Source: JAKLIX01 sp964605655 (GTDB taxonomy: Bacteria > Bacteroidota > Bacteroidia > Bacteroidales > CAIXZF01). From it: a stretch of 64,000 nucleotides of DNA. The notes beneath the pieces were generated by a model. The model was given only the letters and a program-made list of their open reading frames with translations, was not told the origin of the DNA and ran no database searches. Positions 18,872 through 28,303 of the stretch are shown one piece after another; the stretch's first letter is position 1; every line of letters begins with the position of its first letter. Both the position numbers and the translations under genes were made by a program. The stretch covers positions 66,310 through 130,309 of the forward strand of contig CAZSDK010000010.1 of assembly GCA_964605655.1 (NCBI GenBank), given 5' to 3'.

Positions 18872-19888
18872 ATGACCCTTCTGCAGGATTTTTCCTTGCT
18901 GCCGTACAACACCTTCAGAGTCAATGTAATGGCTAAGTACTTCACCTTACTCCGTGATCAGGCGGAGATCCGTTATTTTGTGGAGGAATTGTATCCCAGG
19001 TACGCTCCCTGCCTGATCTTGGGAGGTGGAAGCAATATACTGTTTACCAAGGATTTTGATGGACTGGTCGTCGCTGTCAGAAATCGAGGGATGGAAGTGG
19101 AGGCTGTCACCGACCTTGATTTTCTGGTTACTGTGGAAGCCGGCACCCCCTGGAACGAGGTGGTTGATTTTTGTGTGGACAGGAATATGTCCGGCATAGA
19201 GAATCTGGCCCTGATACCAGGTAATACCGGGAGCGGACCTATTCAGAACATCGGTGCTTACGGTGTTGAGCTGAAGGATGTCGTTTACCAGGTCCGGGGG
19301 TTCGATCTTCATACAGGAGAAAGCAGGGTGCTCAGCAGGGAGGATTGCCGTTTTGGTTATCGCGACAGTATTTTTAAGAGAGAATTAAAGGGCCGTTTTT
19401 TGATCAGTTCTGTTACGATTCAATTATCCAAAGAAAGACCTGTAAAGGATCATTATCCCACCCTGAGGCAGGAGCTGGAGAAAAGAGGATGCTTCCATCC
19501 TTCGGCATCGGACATCCGCGATGCGGTCAGTCACATCAGGAAGTCGAGACTGCCGGACCCTGAGGTGACGGGGAATGCGGGGAGTTTCTTTAAAAATCCT
19601 TTGGTCAGTGCTGCGAAATTTGAGGACCTTAAGTTGCATTATCCCTCCCTATCAGCCTATCCTGAGCCCGGAAATGAATATAAAATTCCCGCCGGCTGGC
19701 TCATCGAACAATGCGGATGGAAGGGGAAAAGAACTGGTAATGCCGGGGTCCATGACAGGCAGGCCCTGGTGCTGGTCAACCATGGCGGTGCTTCAGGACA
19801 GGAGATACTGGAACTTGCTGAACAAATCCGCAGTTCTGTCGACCAGGAATTTGGGATCACGCTTGAGTTTGAAGTGAATATCATCTGA
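18872..19888 (+). CDS. murB: UDP-N-acetylenolpyruvoylglucosamine reductase
   Basis: A 338-residue FAD enzyme of peptidoglycan precursor synthesis that reduces UDP-GlcNAc-enolpyruvate to UDP-MurNAc with NADPH. The FAD-binding segments LILGGGSNILFTKDFDG and NTGSGPIQNIGAYGVE, the YRDSIFK loop, and the catalytic serine region AGSFFKNP are present. Length and the C-terminal substrate-binding domain fit the type I (Escherichia-like) MurB. The gene is divergent from the T9SS type A gene and ends 24 bp before the end of the convergent DUF4010 gene. Confidence 0.95.
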   Translation: MTLLQDFSLLPYNTFRVNVMAKYFTLLRDQAEIRYFVEELYPRYAPCLILGGGSNILFTKDFDGLVVAVRNRGMEVEAVTDLDFLVTVEAGTPWNEVVDFCVDRNMSGIENLALIPGNTGSGPIQNIGAYGVELKDVVYQVRGFDLHTGESRVLSREDCRFGYRDSIFKRELKGRFLISSVTIQLSKERPVKDHYPTLRQELEKRGCFHPSASDIRDAVSHIRKSRLPDPEVTGNAGSFFKNPLVSAAKFEDLKLHYPSLSAYPEPGNEYKIPAGWLIEQCGWKGKRTGNAGVHDRQALVLVNHGGASGQEILELAEQIRSSVDQEFGITLEFEVNII

Positions 19889-19912
19889 GGTTGGCAAGCT
19901 CCCCGGTTTCTC

Positions 19913-21184
19913 TCATAAAAGTATAATAATCAGCGCATTGACTGCGACGATGACCGCTATCAGCCAGACAGACGTTTTGAGCAACGGTGTGCCACCAAAG
20001 ACCCAGGCATAAAAGGTCTTCAGAATGTTATTACTCATGATGGCCAGATAAGAGGCCCTGGCCGCGGTATAGACATCCAGGTGAGGCAACTTGCCCTGGA
20101 AAATCCCGATCAGGAAGGGGTCAATATCGGTGACCCCGGTCACAACCGACAGAAGTTGCAGTCCGCTCTTACCAAAATAGAGCAGGGTGAAATGGGTGAC
20201 GGTGTAGAAGATGATATACAAAAGTGCGAACAGGAGTGCTACCTTGAATTCCAGTGGGTTACCCGTTGTGGTGATGCCGGGGGTATGCATTGTCACTTTT
20301 CCGGACCTGGTCCAGGCAAAAATACCGGCACCGGCAGTAAGGACAAAGAGCAAACCCAGGCCGGGCAACATGATCCTGAACAGGTCCAGGTTGAAGATCA
20401 GCAGGAGTACCAGGATGCGTGGAAACATCATGGCGACAGAAAGAAGAATGGCACTCGAATAAGCGGTTCGCTGCTCAGGATTCTCTTTCGCTTTTTTCGC
20501 CAGGATCACGGTTGTGGCAGTACTGCTGTATGCTCCGCCCAGGATTCCCGAGACCAGGATTCCGGAACCCTTAAAGACAAAACGTTGCAGGAGGTAGCTG
20601 AGATAGGAGATGCTCGAAATGACCACCACGGCCATCCAGATTTTATATGGCGTCAGGGGTATTTCACTGACTATGGGCTTGTCGGGGACCATGGGAAGAA
20701 CAACCCCGGCGATGAACAGGAAAGTGCCCAGGGTGATAAACTCCTCCCGGTTGAATTTTCTCGAAAGCACCACGAAGGAGCTTTTTAACTCTGTGAATAT
20801 CAATACAGTGACTATAATAAGGAGAAAGAGCCACAGAGGCTGCGTATGGATCAGGGGAGTGAGACAGTAGGTGATGAGGGCGATGAGGATGGTGGTCAAA
20901 CCATAATCACTGGCATGTCTGATTTTGAAAATATAGAAGATGCCCAGCAGGGCCGAGAGTACCAATCCTCCTCCCATGAAGGCGGTAAGATAATGATTGT
21001 CAATTGTATACAGGATGAATCCGAGGATGCCGATGAAAGTGAAGGTACGATCGGTGCCGAACAGGCGGCTGCCTTCGGCCTGCGCATGGAGCCGTCGTTG
21101 CGACAAGCCAATGATCAGGGAGAATACGGCGACCAGGATAAACTCGAACAATTCCCTGGGCAGTTGCTGGAGAAGGGAGGGCAT
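19913..21184 (-). CDS. MgtC/SapB-family membrane protein with DUF4010 domain
   Basis: A 423-residue polytopic membrane protein with about 12 hydrophobic segments. The N-terminal third (FILVAVFSLIIGLSQRRLHA, then GSRLFGTDRTFTFIGILGF) matches the MgtC/SapB fold. The C-terminal part (GGAYSSTATTVILAKKAKE, VTGVTDIDPFLIGIFQGK) matches DUF4010. The family is widespread; its transport or signalling role is not established, although MgtC domains are linked to magnesium or ion homeostasis. Its neighbours on the other strand are an NhaD-like antiporter, Kup and a CPA2 antiporter, which fits an ion-homeostasis theme. Confidence 0.85.
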   Translation of the reverse strand: MPSLLQQLPRELFEFILVAVFSLIIGLSQRRLHAQAEGSRLFGTDRTFTFIGILGFILYTIDNHYLTAFMGGGLVLSALLGIFYIFKIRHASDYGLTTILIALITYCLTPLIHTQPLWLFLLIIVTVLIFTELKSSFVVLSRKFNREEFITLGTFLFIAGVVLPMVPDKPIVSEIPLTPYKIWMAVVVISSISYLSYLLQRFVFKGSGILVSGILGGAYSSTATTVILAKKAKENPEQRTAYSSAILLSVAMMFPRILVLLLIFNLDLFRIMLPGLGLLFVLTAGAGIFAWTRSGKVTMHTPGITTTGNPLEFKVALLFALLYIIFYTVTHFTLLYFGKSGLQLLSVVTGVTDIDPFLIGIFQGKLPHLDVYTAARASYLAIMSNNILKTFYAWVFGGTPLLKTSVWLIAVIVAVNALIIILL

Positions 21185-21352
21185 CGTTTTTTTTACTAAG
21201 GTAGTTCATTCTTTTCTCAGCTGTTATTATAAGACCCAAAATAAATGTTGCCTAATTTTGAGGTTCCCAAACACTCCTCGAATAATTTAAGGAAAAATAA
21301 ACTGTTTTGCTGCTCGACGCTTCTCATTACTAACTACTTAATACTCAATTTC

Positions 21353-22624
21353 ATGTTACTTACCGTACCTGTATTGCTCGGAATACGACTGGAGTTTATT
21401 GTTTTCTGTCTGATCCTGCTTGGAGTGGCCGTTTTCAACAAGAAGACCATGGAGATTGCCCTTGCCGGACTGCTGGTGTTACTGATGGTGAAATTCGTTT
21501 TTGATGATTCTTTTGACCTTTACCATCATTTCATGGGAAAAGTGGGGCTGGTTCAGCAGATCCTGCACAAGGACCTGCGTGAAGGAGAATGGGTAGTGCT
21601 GCTGAACCTTCTCGGGTTGTTGCTGGGGTTTGCCCTGTTGGCTAAGATCTTTGAGATTTCAAGAGTTCCGGACTGGTTGCCGGGGATCCTTCCTGACAAC
21701 TGGACCGGTGGCTTGGTGCTGCTGGCGTTGGTATTTGTCGTCTCTACATTTCTGGACAATATTGCGGCCGCCATGCTGGGTGGAAGTATCGCCATGGTGG
21801 TTTATAAGAACAAGCTTCATATCGGTTACCTGGCGGCCATTGTGGCGGCCAGCAATGCCGGCGGTGCGGGAAGTGTTATAGGCGATACCACCACCACGCT
21901 GATGTGGATCGACGGGGTGAATCCCCTGGATGTCACCCATGCTTTTGTGGCTAGTTTTACAGCCTTTTTCATCTTTGGTGTGGTGGGCTCCCTGCAGCAG
22001 GACCGGCTTCAGCGCATCCGCCGGGACCCGCACAAAAACCTGAAAATTGGTTATAAGCAGCTGTATATTGTGGTGTTCATGCTGTTGGGCGCCATTGCCA
22101 CCAACTATTTTTTCGACCTGCCTGCTCTCGGGGTATGGGTAGTGATCGTAATAGCGTCATTGTTGATGGACATGCCATGGCATGTCCTGACGGGTGCAGC
22201 CAAAGGTTCTGTTTTTTTACTGGCCCTGGTAACCTGCGCTTCCCTCATGCCCGTGGAAGAGCTTCCCGCTGCCTCCGTTGTGACCACCTTTGTCCTTGGT
22301 TTTGTCTCAGCCGTATTTGACAACATACCCTTGACAAAGTTGTGTCTCGACCAGGGTGGTTATGACTGGGGGGTGCTGGCCTATGCCGTAGGGTTTGGCG
22401 GTTCCATGATCTGGTTTGGGTCGTCGGCAGGGGTCGCTCTTTCCAACATGTTCCCCGAAATGAGGAACACGGGTAAATACCTTGGCCGGTCATGGCATGT
22501 GGCTCTGGCCTATATTGTAGGGTTTTACACGATGATCGCCGTGGTAGGATGGGAACCACACGCGCCGCATAATGAGAGCCTGGTGAAACCAGACAAGGAA
22601 ATCCCTGTGATTCAGAAGAAATGA
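21353..22624 (+). CDS. NhaD/ArsB-type ion transporter (ion transporter superfamily)
   Basis: A 423-residue membrane protein with about 11-12 hydrophobic segments. The ATG at 21353 (MLLTVPVLLGIRLEF) is preferred over the upstream frame start at 21245, whose extra 36 residues are polar and unlike the family. The segment SNAGGAGSVIGDTTTTLMWI, with the following NPLDVTHAFVASF, resembles the conserved NhaD Na+/H+ antiporter region, and FDNIPLTKLCLDQG is the second half-site repeat of FLDNIAAAMLGGS. A dicarboxylate or citrate transporter of the same superfamily is the alternative. The gene stands upstream of kup and a CPA2 antiporter, suggesting a cation-handling group. Confidence 0.82.
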   Translation: MLLTVPVLLGIRLEFIVFCLILLGVAVFNKKTMEIALAGLLVLLMVKFVFDDSFDLYHHFMGKVGLVQQILHKDLREGEWVVLLNLLGLLLGFALLAKIFEISRVPDWLPGILPDNWTGGLVLLALVFVVSTFLDNIAAAMLGGSIAMVVYKNKLHIGYLAAIVAASNAGGAGSVIGDTTTTLMWIDGVNPLDVTHAFVASFTAFFIFGVVGSLQQDRLQRIRRDPHKNLKIGYKQLYIVVFMLLGAIATNYFFDLPALGVWVVIVIASLLMDMPWHVLTGAAKGSVFLLALVTCASLMPVEELPAASVVTTFVLGFVSAVFDNIPLTKLCLDQGGYDWGVLAYAVGFGGSMIWFGSSAGVALSNMFPEMRNTGKYLGRSWHVALAYIVGFYTMIAVVGWEPHAPHNESLVKPDKEIPVIQKK

Positions 22625-22647
22625 ACCAGGGCGTTCATAAATAATCC

Positions 22648-22679
22648 TTGCCTTGTAGAATACAGGTTTGTTATCTTTG
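22648..22679 (+). promoter_or_regulatory. Bacteroidota promoter for kup and CPA2 genes
   Basis: TATCTTTG at 22672-22679 is a perfect -7 box, with TTG triplets at 22648-22650 and 22653-22655 as candidate -33 elements. The kup ATG follows 33 nt downstream and is preceded by a Shine-Dalgarno-like AGGAGAAACG. Confidence 0.6.
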
Positions 22680-22712
22680 CCTGCTTTTGTAACATACTGA
22701 ACAGGAGAAACG

Positions 22713-24659
22713 ATGAAAAGTGAGAAACATACCCATATCAGCCGCCTTTCTTTTACCGGTCTGGTCGTCACACTGGGTATTGTCTACGGAGACATCGGCA
22801 CCTCTCCTTTGTATGTGTTAAGGGCCATTGTCAACGGGGCAGGGGAGATCACCAATGAAGTCATCTTCGGAGCCATTTCCTGTGTTTTCTGGACCCTGAC
22901 ACTTCAGACGACATTGAAGTATGTTCTTATTACTCTCAGGGCAGACAATAAGGGTGAAGGTGGAATTCTTTCCTTATATGCCCTGATCAGGAAAAAAGTA
23001 AAGTGGGTGTTCCTTTTCGCGATGATCGGCGGCAGTACCTTATTGGCGGATGGTATTATCACTCCCGCCATTACGGTGGTTTCTGCCGTTGAAGGACTGC
23101 AGATGGTCAATGCGGGCATTCCCATCCTGCCTATCGTTATTGTTATCATCACCATATTATTTATCATTCAGCAATATGGGACCAACCTGCTTGGAGAATC
23201 TTTTGGTCCGATCATGTTCGTATGGTTTACCATGCTTGGGATCTTAGGTGTCCTGCAGATTTCACATCACCCCGGTATTTTACAAAGTCTCAATCCTGCC
23301 TATGCCTACCGTTTGCTGGCGCATCACCCGGGAGGCTACCTGCTTCTGGGTGCTGTCTTTTTGTGTACCACCGGTGCTGATGCCTTATATTCTGACCTGG
23401 GTCATTGCGGAGTCAGAAATATCAGGGTGTCATGGATGTACGTGAAACTTTCACTGGTATTGAATTATATGGGTCAGGGAGCCTGGCTTCTCAACAATCC
23501 GCAGGCAGACTGTTCCGTGATAAACCCTTTCTTTTCCATTATGCCGTCATGGTTTTTAATGACCGGAATCCTGGTGGCGACCATAGCCGCCATCATCGCC
23601 AGCCAGGCCATGATAACCAGTTCATTTACCATCATCAGTGAGGCCATCCATCTGAACTTCTGGCCGAAGGTACAGATCAACTACCCAACACAAATTAAAG
23701 GTCAGATGTATGTACCCAGTATCAACCGTCTTCTGTGGCTTGCCTGCCTGCTGGTCATCCTCTTTTTCCAGAAGTCGACGAACATGGAAGCAGCCTATGG
23801 TCTGACCATTAACATCACCATGCTCATGACCACCATCATGATGGGAATTTACATGTTCTATAAGAAACTCCCTGTCATTATACCTGTCTTGTTCATCATC
23901 ATTTATCTTGGAATAGAGGGTGCATTTCTTACCTCCAATCTGAACAAATTTATGCATGGAGGATGGGCTACCTTTTTAATCGCCGGGATTATGTTCTGCG
24001 TGATGTTCGTGTGGTTCAGAGGAAGAAGCATCAAGAACAGGTTCATCAGTTTCAGCAAATTAGGTAATTATCTCGAATGGTTTAAAGACCTGAAACAGGA
24101 TACGACTATTCCCAAGTATGCCACCAATTTGGTGTACATGACCAAGGCCAATTACAAACAGGACATTGAGTCAAAGATCATCTATTCTATCTTCAACAAA
24201 CAGCCCAAGAAGGCTGATATGTACTGGTTTGTCCACATTGATGTGCTGGATGAGCCACATACCATGAATTATAAGGTGGATACCCTGATCCCGGAAACGC
24301 TGATCCGGGTTGATTTTAAACTGGGGTTTAAGGTACAGCCAAGGATCAACCTGTATTTCAAGCAGGTCCTTCAGGAACTCGTCAGGAATAATGAGATAGA
24401 ACTGACAAGCCGCTATGAATCTTTAAGAAAGCACTTAGTCCCCGGCGATTTCAAGTTTGTCATCATCGACCGGATACAGAACTATGACTTCGATTTCAAG
24501 CCTTTTGAGCAGTTTATCATGGATACCTATTCCATACTGAAGGTTGCCGGTATTTCTGATACCAAAGCCTACGGTCTGGACACCAGTACCGTTATTGTCG
24601 AGAAGGTCCCTCTTCAGCTCGATGAAGATGCTCCCACCCACTTAAGAAGGATCTACTGA
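22713..24659 (+). CDS. kup: Low-affinity potassium transport protein Kup
   Basis: A 648-residue KUP/HAK/KT-family K+ uptake protein that works as a K+/H+ symporter in the inner membrane. The hallmark VYGDIGTSPLYVLRA is at residues about 24-38, with GGSTLLADGIITPAITVVSA near 105 and GADALYSDLGHCG near 220. About 12 transmembrane segments are followed by a soluble C-terminal region from about residue 440. A Shine-Dalgarno-like AGGAGA precedes the ATG. The next gene starts 1 nt after the stop, so K+ uptake and a cation/proton antiporter are probably translated together. Confidence 0.95.
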   Translation: MKSEKHTHISRLSFTGLVVTLGIVYGDIGTSPLYVLRAIVNGAGEITNEVIFGAISCVFWTLTLQTTLKYVLITLRADNKGEGGILSLYALIRKKVKWVFLFAMIGGSTLLADGIITPAITVVSAVEGLQMVNAGIPILPIVIVIITILFIIQQYGTNLLGESFGPIMFVWFTMLGILGVLQISHHPGILQSLNPAYAYRLLAHHPGGYLLLGAVFLCTTGADALYSDLGHCGVRNIRVSWMYVKLSLVLNYMGQGAWLLNNPQADCSVINPFFSIMPSWFLMTGILVATIAAIIASQAMITSSFTIISEAIHLNFWPKVQINYPTQIKGQMYVPSINRLLWLACLLVILFFQKSTNMEAAYGLTINITMLMTTIMMGIYMFYKKLPVIIPVLFIIIYLGIEGAFLTSNLNKFMHGGWATFLIAGIMFCVMFVWFRGRSIKNRFISFSKLGNYLEWFKDLKQDTTIPKYATNLVYMTKANYKQDIESKIIYSIFNKQPKKADMYWFVHIDVLDEPHTMNYKVDTLIPETLIRVDFKLGFKVQPRINLYFKQVLQELVRNNEIELTSRYESLRKHLVPGDFKFVIIDRIQNYDFDFKPFEQFIMDTYSILKVAGISDTKAYGLDTSTVIVEKVPLQLDEDAPTHLRRIY

Positions 24660-24660
24660 G

Positions 24661-25911
24661 ATGTTACTGCTGAATACACCTGCGGTCCTGAATCTTAATC
24701 TGCCTTTTACCGTTACCTTACTTTTGCTGCTGTTGATCGCCCGTTTATTTGGCGAGCTATTCGAAAGGATGGGTTTCCCCTCTATGATCGGGGAGATCCT
24801 GGCAGGAATATTACTGGGCCCTTCCGTGTTGCAGGTTATCAGCTATACCAATGAGCTGAAGGTCCTGTCGGAGTTGGGCGTTCTGCTTCTCATCATTCTT
24901 GCCGGTATAGAGATAAAGCCGGAAGAAGTCAGGAATTCAATACGGGGCAGGTCCTCTATGATCGCCATTCTGGGTTTCCTGATCCCCATGGTATCGGGCT
25001 TGGCCATCGGACTGATCTTCCGGTTGGATCTTCTTCTTACCCTGTTTATCGGGCTCTGTATTTCGATTACCGCCTTGCCTGTCAGCATCCGTATCCTCAT
25101 GGATATCGGGAAACTGAACACCGCTATCGGTCAGAAGATCATCTCCGCAGCCATTTTCAATGACGTGGTCTCCCTGCTGGTCCTTGGGGTCATCCTGGAT
25201 TCCAGGGTTACCGACGCTACCCTGAAGACGGTCTTACTGTCGATCTTTGGAACCCTACTCCAGGTGGGCCTCTTTGTCCTGATTATTTACGTCGCCTACA
25301 AGTTGTTCCAGCATGCTGCCAAACGTATTCCCGTTATCCAGGCCAACGTGAACAACTTACTTGATTACCTGAAAGGGAAAGAATCCCTGTTCGCCCTGGT
25401 CATCGTCTTTGTGCTTCTTTTTGCCAGTACTTCGGAGATGTTGGGATTGCATTTCGTGGTCGGGGCGTTTTTCGGGGCCATGTTGCTGAACAGGGATTTT
25501 ATGGGTGATGATAACTTTGAGAAGATAAAAAGCACCACCTCCGGTATCACCATGGGGTTTCTGGCACCCATTTTCTTTGCGGGCATCGGGATACAATTCG
25601 ACTTTTTCTCTATCAATAACTACTGGCTGTTTGCCCTGATCCTGGTAGCCTCCTTTGCCAGCAAGATCGTCGGGGGTTTCTATGGAGGGAGGTGGAGCGG
25701 CTTGTCGAAGCTTGAATCGCTGACCTTGGGTGTCGGACTGAATGCCAGGGGAATCATGGAATTAGTGATTGCCAATATCGCACTTCAGAATGGTTTTATC
25801 AGTATTTCCGTTTATTCCATCCTTGTAGTCATGGGTATCGTAACCACCCTAGTGAGTCCTTATTTTCTCAAGATGTTTTTCGACCGGCTGGATCGTCAGA
25901 AGGCTCTTTGA
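24661..25911 (+). CDS. Cation:proton antiporter, CPA2 (Kef/NapA-like) family
   Basis: A 416-residue polytopic membrane protein with about 12-13 hydrophobic segments and the family signatures GEILAGILLGPS near residue 42, GVLLLIILAGIEIK near 78 and SITALPVSIRIL near 140. CPA2 proteins exchange Na+ or K+ for protons; the absence of a C-terminal RCK/TrkA-N domain argues against a regulated Kef channel. Coupling to kup (1 nt gap) suggests a joint role in potassium or pH homeostasis. It ends 6 nt before the convergent DedA gene. Confidence 0.9.
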   Translation: MLLLNTPAVLNLNLPFTVTLLLLLLIARLFGELFERMGFPSMIGEILAGILLGPSVLQVISYTNELKVLSELGVLLLIILAGIEIKPEEVRNSIRGRSSMIAILGFLIPMVSGLAIGLIFRLDLLLTLFIGLCISITALPVSIRILMDIGKLNTAIGQKIISAAIFNDVVSLLVLGVILDSRVTDATLKTVLLSIFGTLLQVGLFVLIIYVAYKLFQHAAKRIPVIQANVNNLLDYLKGKESLFALVIVFVLLFASTSEMLGLHFVVGAFFGAMLLNRDFMGDDNFEKIKSTTSGITMGFLAPIFFAGIGIQFDFFSINNYWLFALILVASFASKIVGGFYGGRWSGLSKLESLTLGVGLNARGIMELVIANIALQNGFISISVYSILVVMGIVTTLVSPYFLKMFFDRLDRQKAL

Positions 25912-25917
25912 CCGGTT

Positions 25918-26574
25918 TCAGGCTGCCGGTTTCTTCTGAAGGGCTGCTCTTAACACCGTTATGATTGGTGGGAGCATGGATACGAAAATAATTGCCAGGA
26001 TCACCAGGCTGAAGTTCTTCTGGATGAAAGGGATGTTGCCCATATAATAACCTGCAAGGCAGAAGGTAAGGGTCCAGATGATGTTGCCGAGGATACAGAA
26101 GGTGAGGAAACGCTTATAGTCCATGGTTCCGACTCCGGCCACGAAGGGGGCAAAGGTCCTGATTATCGGCATAAACCTTGCTATAATGAGGGTTTTGCCA
26201 CCATGTTTCTCATAAAAAGCATGGGTCTTATCAAGGTACTTTCGCTTGATCAGCTTGTAATTTCGCTCATAGACCTTATGCCCGAGGAATCTTCCTATCC
26301 AGTAGTTGACATTATCGCCTAAAAAAGCGGCAAGCAGGAAGGTAAGGATGACCACCTTGATCTCGAGAGGTTGTGCAGGGAGTGCAGCAATGGTACCTGC
26401 AGCGAAAAGTAAGGAGTCGCCCGGTAAAAAAGGTGTGATCACCAGGCCGGTCTCACAGAATACGATGACAAAGAGGATGAGGTAGGTCCAGGTCTGGTAC
26501 TTTGTAACGATGAAAGACAGATGTACGTCAATGTGTAGTATGAAATCGATAAAAGTGTTGATCCAGTCCATCAT
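25918..26574 (-). CDS. DedA-family membrane protein (VTT domain)
   Basis: A 218-residue inner-membrane protein. The DedA/SNARE-associated signatures are visible: FCETGLVITPFLPGDSLLF near residue 40, DNVNYWIGRFLG near 85, and the ARFMPIIRTFAPFVAG region near 128. DedA proteins are implicated in undecaprenyl-phosphate and phospholipid translocation and in membrane proton balance. Its start overlaps the pyrD stop by 4 bp (ATGA), so it is the last gene of the DUF5606-pyrK-pyrD-dedA operon. Confidence 0.92.
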   Translation of the reverse strand: MMDWINTFIDFILHIDVHLSFIVTKYQTWTYLILFVIVFCETGLVITPFLPGDSLLFAAGTIAALPAQPLEIKVVILTFLLAAFLGDNVNYWIGRFLGHKVYERNYKLIKRKYLDKTHAFYEKHGGKTLIIARFMPIIRTFAPFVAGVGTMDYKRFLTFCILGNIIWTLTFCLAGYYMGNIPFIQKNFSLVILAIIFVSMLPPIITVLRAALQKKPAA

Positions 26575-27485
26575 AAGGCAAGTGATCCGGTTAGTTCATG
26601 AATAGTCTTTACTGAGTGCCTGTCCATGTATTCTTCAATCCCCCTGATGATTTCAGGACAGACATTGGGGTTGAGAAAGTTGGCGGTCCCGACTTGAACG
26701 GCTGAGGCTCCGGCAAGTATGAATTCGATCGCATCCGTTGCGTTGCTGATGCCGCCGACACCAATAATTGGCAGGTCCACCGCCCTGGATACCTGCCAGA
26801 CCATACGCAGGGCCACCGGTTTGATGGCAGGGCCGCTCAGGCCTCCGGTGACCGTCGAGAGCACCGGCCTCCTTTTCTCGGCATCGATAGCCATTCCAAG
26901 GAGGGTGTTGATCAGGCTGATCACATCCGCACCTCCGTCGCGAACAGCTTTCGCGATCTCGGCGATGTTCGTCACATTGGGAGAAAGTTTGACAATCAGG
27001 GTTTTTGGGTAGACCTTTCTTACGGCTTCGGTAACCGCAATGGCTGATGGACAGGAAGTGCCGAAAGCCATGCCTCCCTGTTTAACATTCGGGCAGGAGA
27101 TATTCAACTCGATGGCCGTAATGTGCTCCAGTGCCGCCATCCTTTCGGCTACCTCTTCATAACTTTCTATGGTTGAACCGGATACATTGGCGATAACGTG
27201 AGTGTCAAACTGAAGAAGTTGCGGATAGATCTCTTTTTCAAAATAGGTCATCCCCTTATTCTGCAACCCGACTGCATTCAACATTCCGGAGGCCGTTTCC
27301 GCCATCCTGGGGTAGGGATTGCCTTCCCGTGCTTCGGCCGTGGTTGCTTTAACAACAATCCCACCTAATACTGATGGATCGTAAAAATCCATGAATTCCA
27401 CTCCGTAACCGTAAGTCCCTGAAGCCGTTAACACGGGATTCTTCAGGTTAAGACGGTGAAGGGTGGTCGACAGATCAAGAGCCAT
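26571..27485 (-). CDS. pyrD: Dihydroorotate dehydrogenase B, catalytic subunit
   Basis: A 304-residue FMN flavoprotein of the class 1B DHODH type, oxidising dihydroorotate to orotate in pyrimidine synthesis. The substrate and FMN loops are seen as TASGTYGYG near residue 20, NISCPNVKQGG near 130 (catalytic cysteine), VKLSPNVT and GVGGISNATDA. The ATG at 27485 (MALDLSTTL) is chosen because the upstream 18 codons overlap pyrK. Electrons pass to the PyrK subunit, encoded 8 nt upstream, and then to NAD+. Confidence 0.95.
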   Translation of the reverse strand: MALDLSTTLHRLNLKNPVLTASGTYGYGVEFMDFYDPSVLGGIVVKATTAEAREGNPYPRMAETASGMLNAVGLQNKGMTYFEKEIYPQLLQFDTHVIANVSGSTIESYEEVAERMAALEHITAIELNISCPNVKQGGMAFGTSCPSAIAVTEAVRKVYPKTLIVKLSPNVTNIAEIAKAVRDGGADVISLINTLLGMAIDAEKRRPVLSTVTGGLSGPAIKPVALRMVWQVSRAVDLPIIGVGGISNATDAIEFILAGASAVQVGTANFLNPNVCPEIIRGIEEYMDRHSVKTIHELTGSLAL

Positions 27486-27493
27486 AGTTATTT

Positions 27494-28303
27494 TTAAATT
27501 ACCGGGCAGGAGTCTGCCGTTTCTTTGGGCTGATCCCATCCGGTGAGCTGGTGAATATTAAATACCGGTCCTTCGGTGCATACGCAGCGTTTCCCTTCAG
27601 CAGTGTCAACCACACAACACAGGCAAACTCCAATTCCACAGGCCATGGTGTTCTCGAGCGAGACCTCACAGGGGACTCCTGAATTCAAGGCATGTAGAGC
27701 AACAGCCCGTAACATAGCTTCCGGTCCGCAGGTGCCGGTCCAGTCATAATCTCCTATTTGCCTGAATCCCGGGTGATCGGTCACATAACCCGGTTCACCA
27801 AGGCTTCCATCTTCCGTCGTGATCAGTGTGTTCCCATATTTTTGAAAATCAGATACTTCAATGATGTCATTTCTCTCCCTGCCACCAAGCAATGTGGTAA
27901 CCTTGTTGCCCTGTTCATGCAATTTCCGGGATAAAAACAATAAAGGAGCTATCCCACAACCGCCGCCGACCAGCAACACCTTTTTATCATGATGGAGCGT
28001 AAATCCTTTCCCCAGAGGGTATATGGTGTTGATGACCGTGCCAGGAGAGATCTGGCATAATTTCCTGGTTCCTGTTCCCACGGCCTTAATAAGAAAGGAA
28101 ATGGTACTATGTTGCTCGTCAACATCATGAATGGAAAAGGGTCTTCTTAAAAACACCTGTCCTGTCGGAGGTACCAGCAACTCTGCAAACTGGCCGGGCT
28201 TGCATGGGGGAAGAGTACCCGAAGCCTGAAACACCAGACGATGATAAAAGGGGCTTAGTGCTTGGTTCTCAATAAGCCTCAGGTCCTGAGCCACTTTACT
28301 CAT
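27494..28303 (-). CDS. pyrK: Dihydroorotate dehydrogenase B, electron-transfer subunit
   Basis: A 269-residue ferredoxin-reductase-like protein. The FAD-binding barrel has FLRRPFSIHDV near residue 53, the NAD-binding domain has LLVGGGCGIAPLLFL near 109, and the C-terminal [2Fe-2S] site has CGIGVCLCCVVDT followed by RCVCTEGPVF. It passes electrons from PyrD to NAD+. It overlaps the upstream DUF5606 gene by 8 bp and is followed 8 nt later by pyrD. Confidence 0.95.
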   Translation of the reverse strand: MSKVAQDLRLIENQALSPFYHRLVFQASGTLPPCKPGQFAELLVPPTGQVFLRRPFSIHDVDEQHSTISFLIKAVGTGTRKLCQISPGTVINTIYPLGKGFTLHHDKKVLLVGGGCGIAPLLFLSRKLHEQGNKVTTLLGGRERNDIIEVSDFQKYGNTLITTEDGSLGEPGYVTDHPGFRQIGDYDWTGTCGPEAMLRAVALHALNSGVPCEVSLENTMACGIGVCLCCVVDTAEGKRCVCTEGPVFNIHQLTGWDQPKETADSCPVI

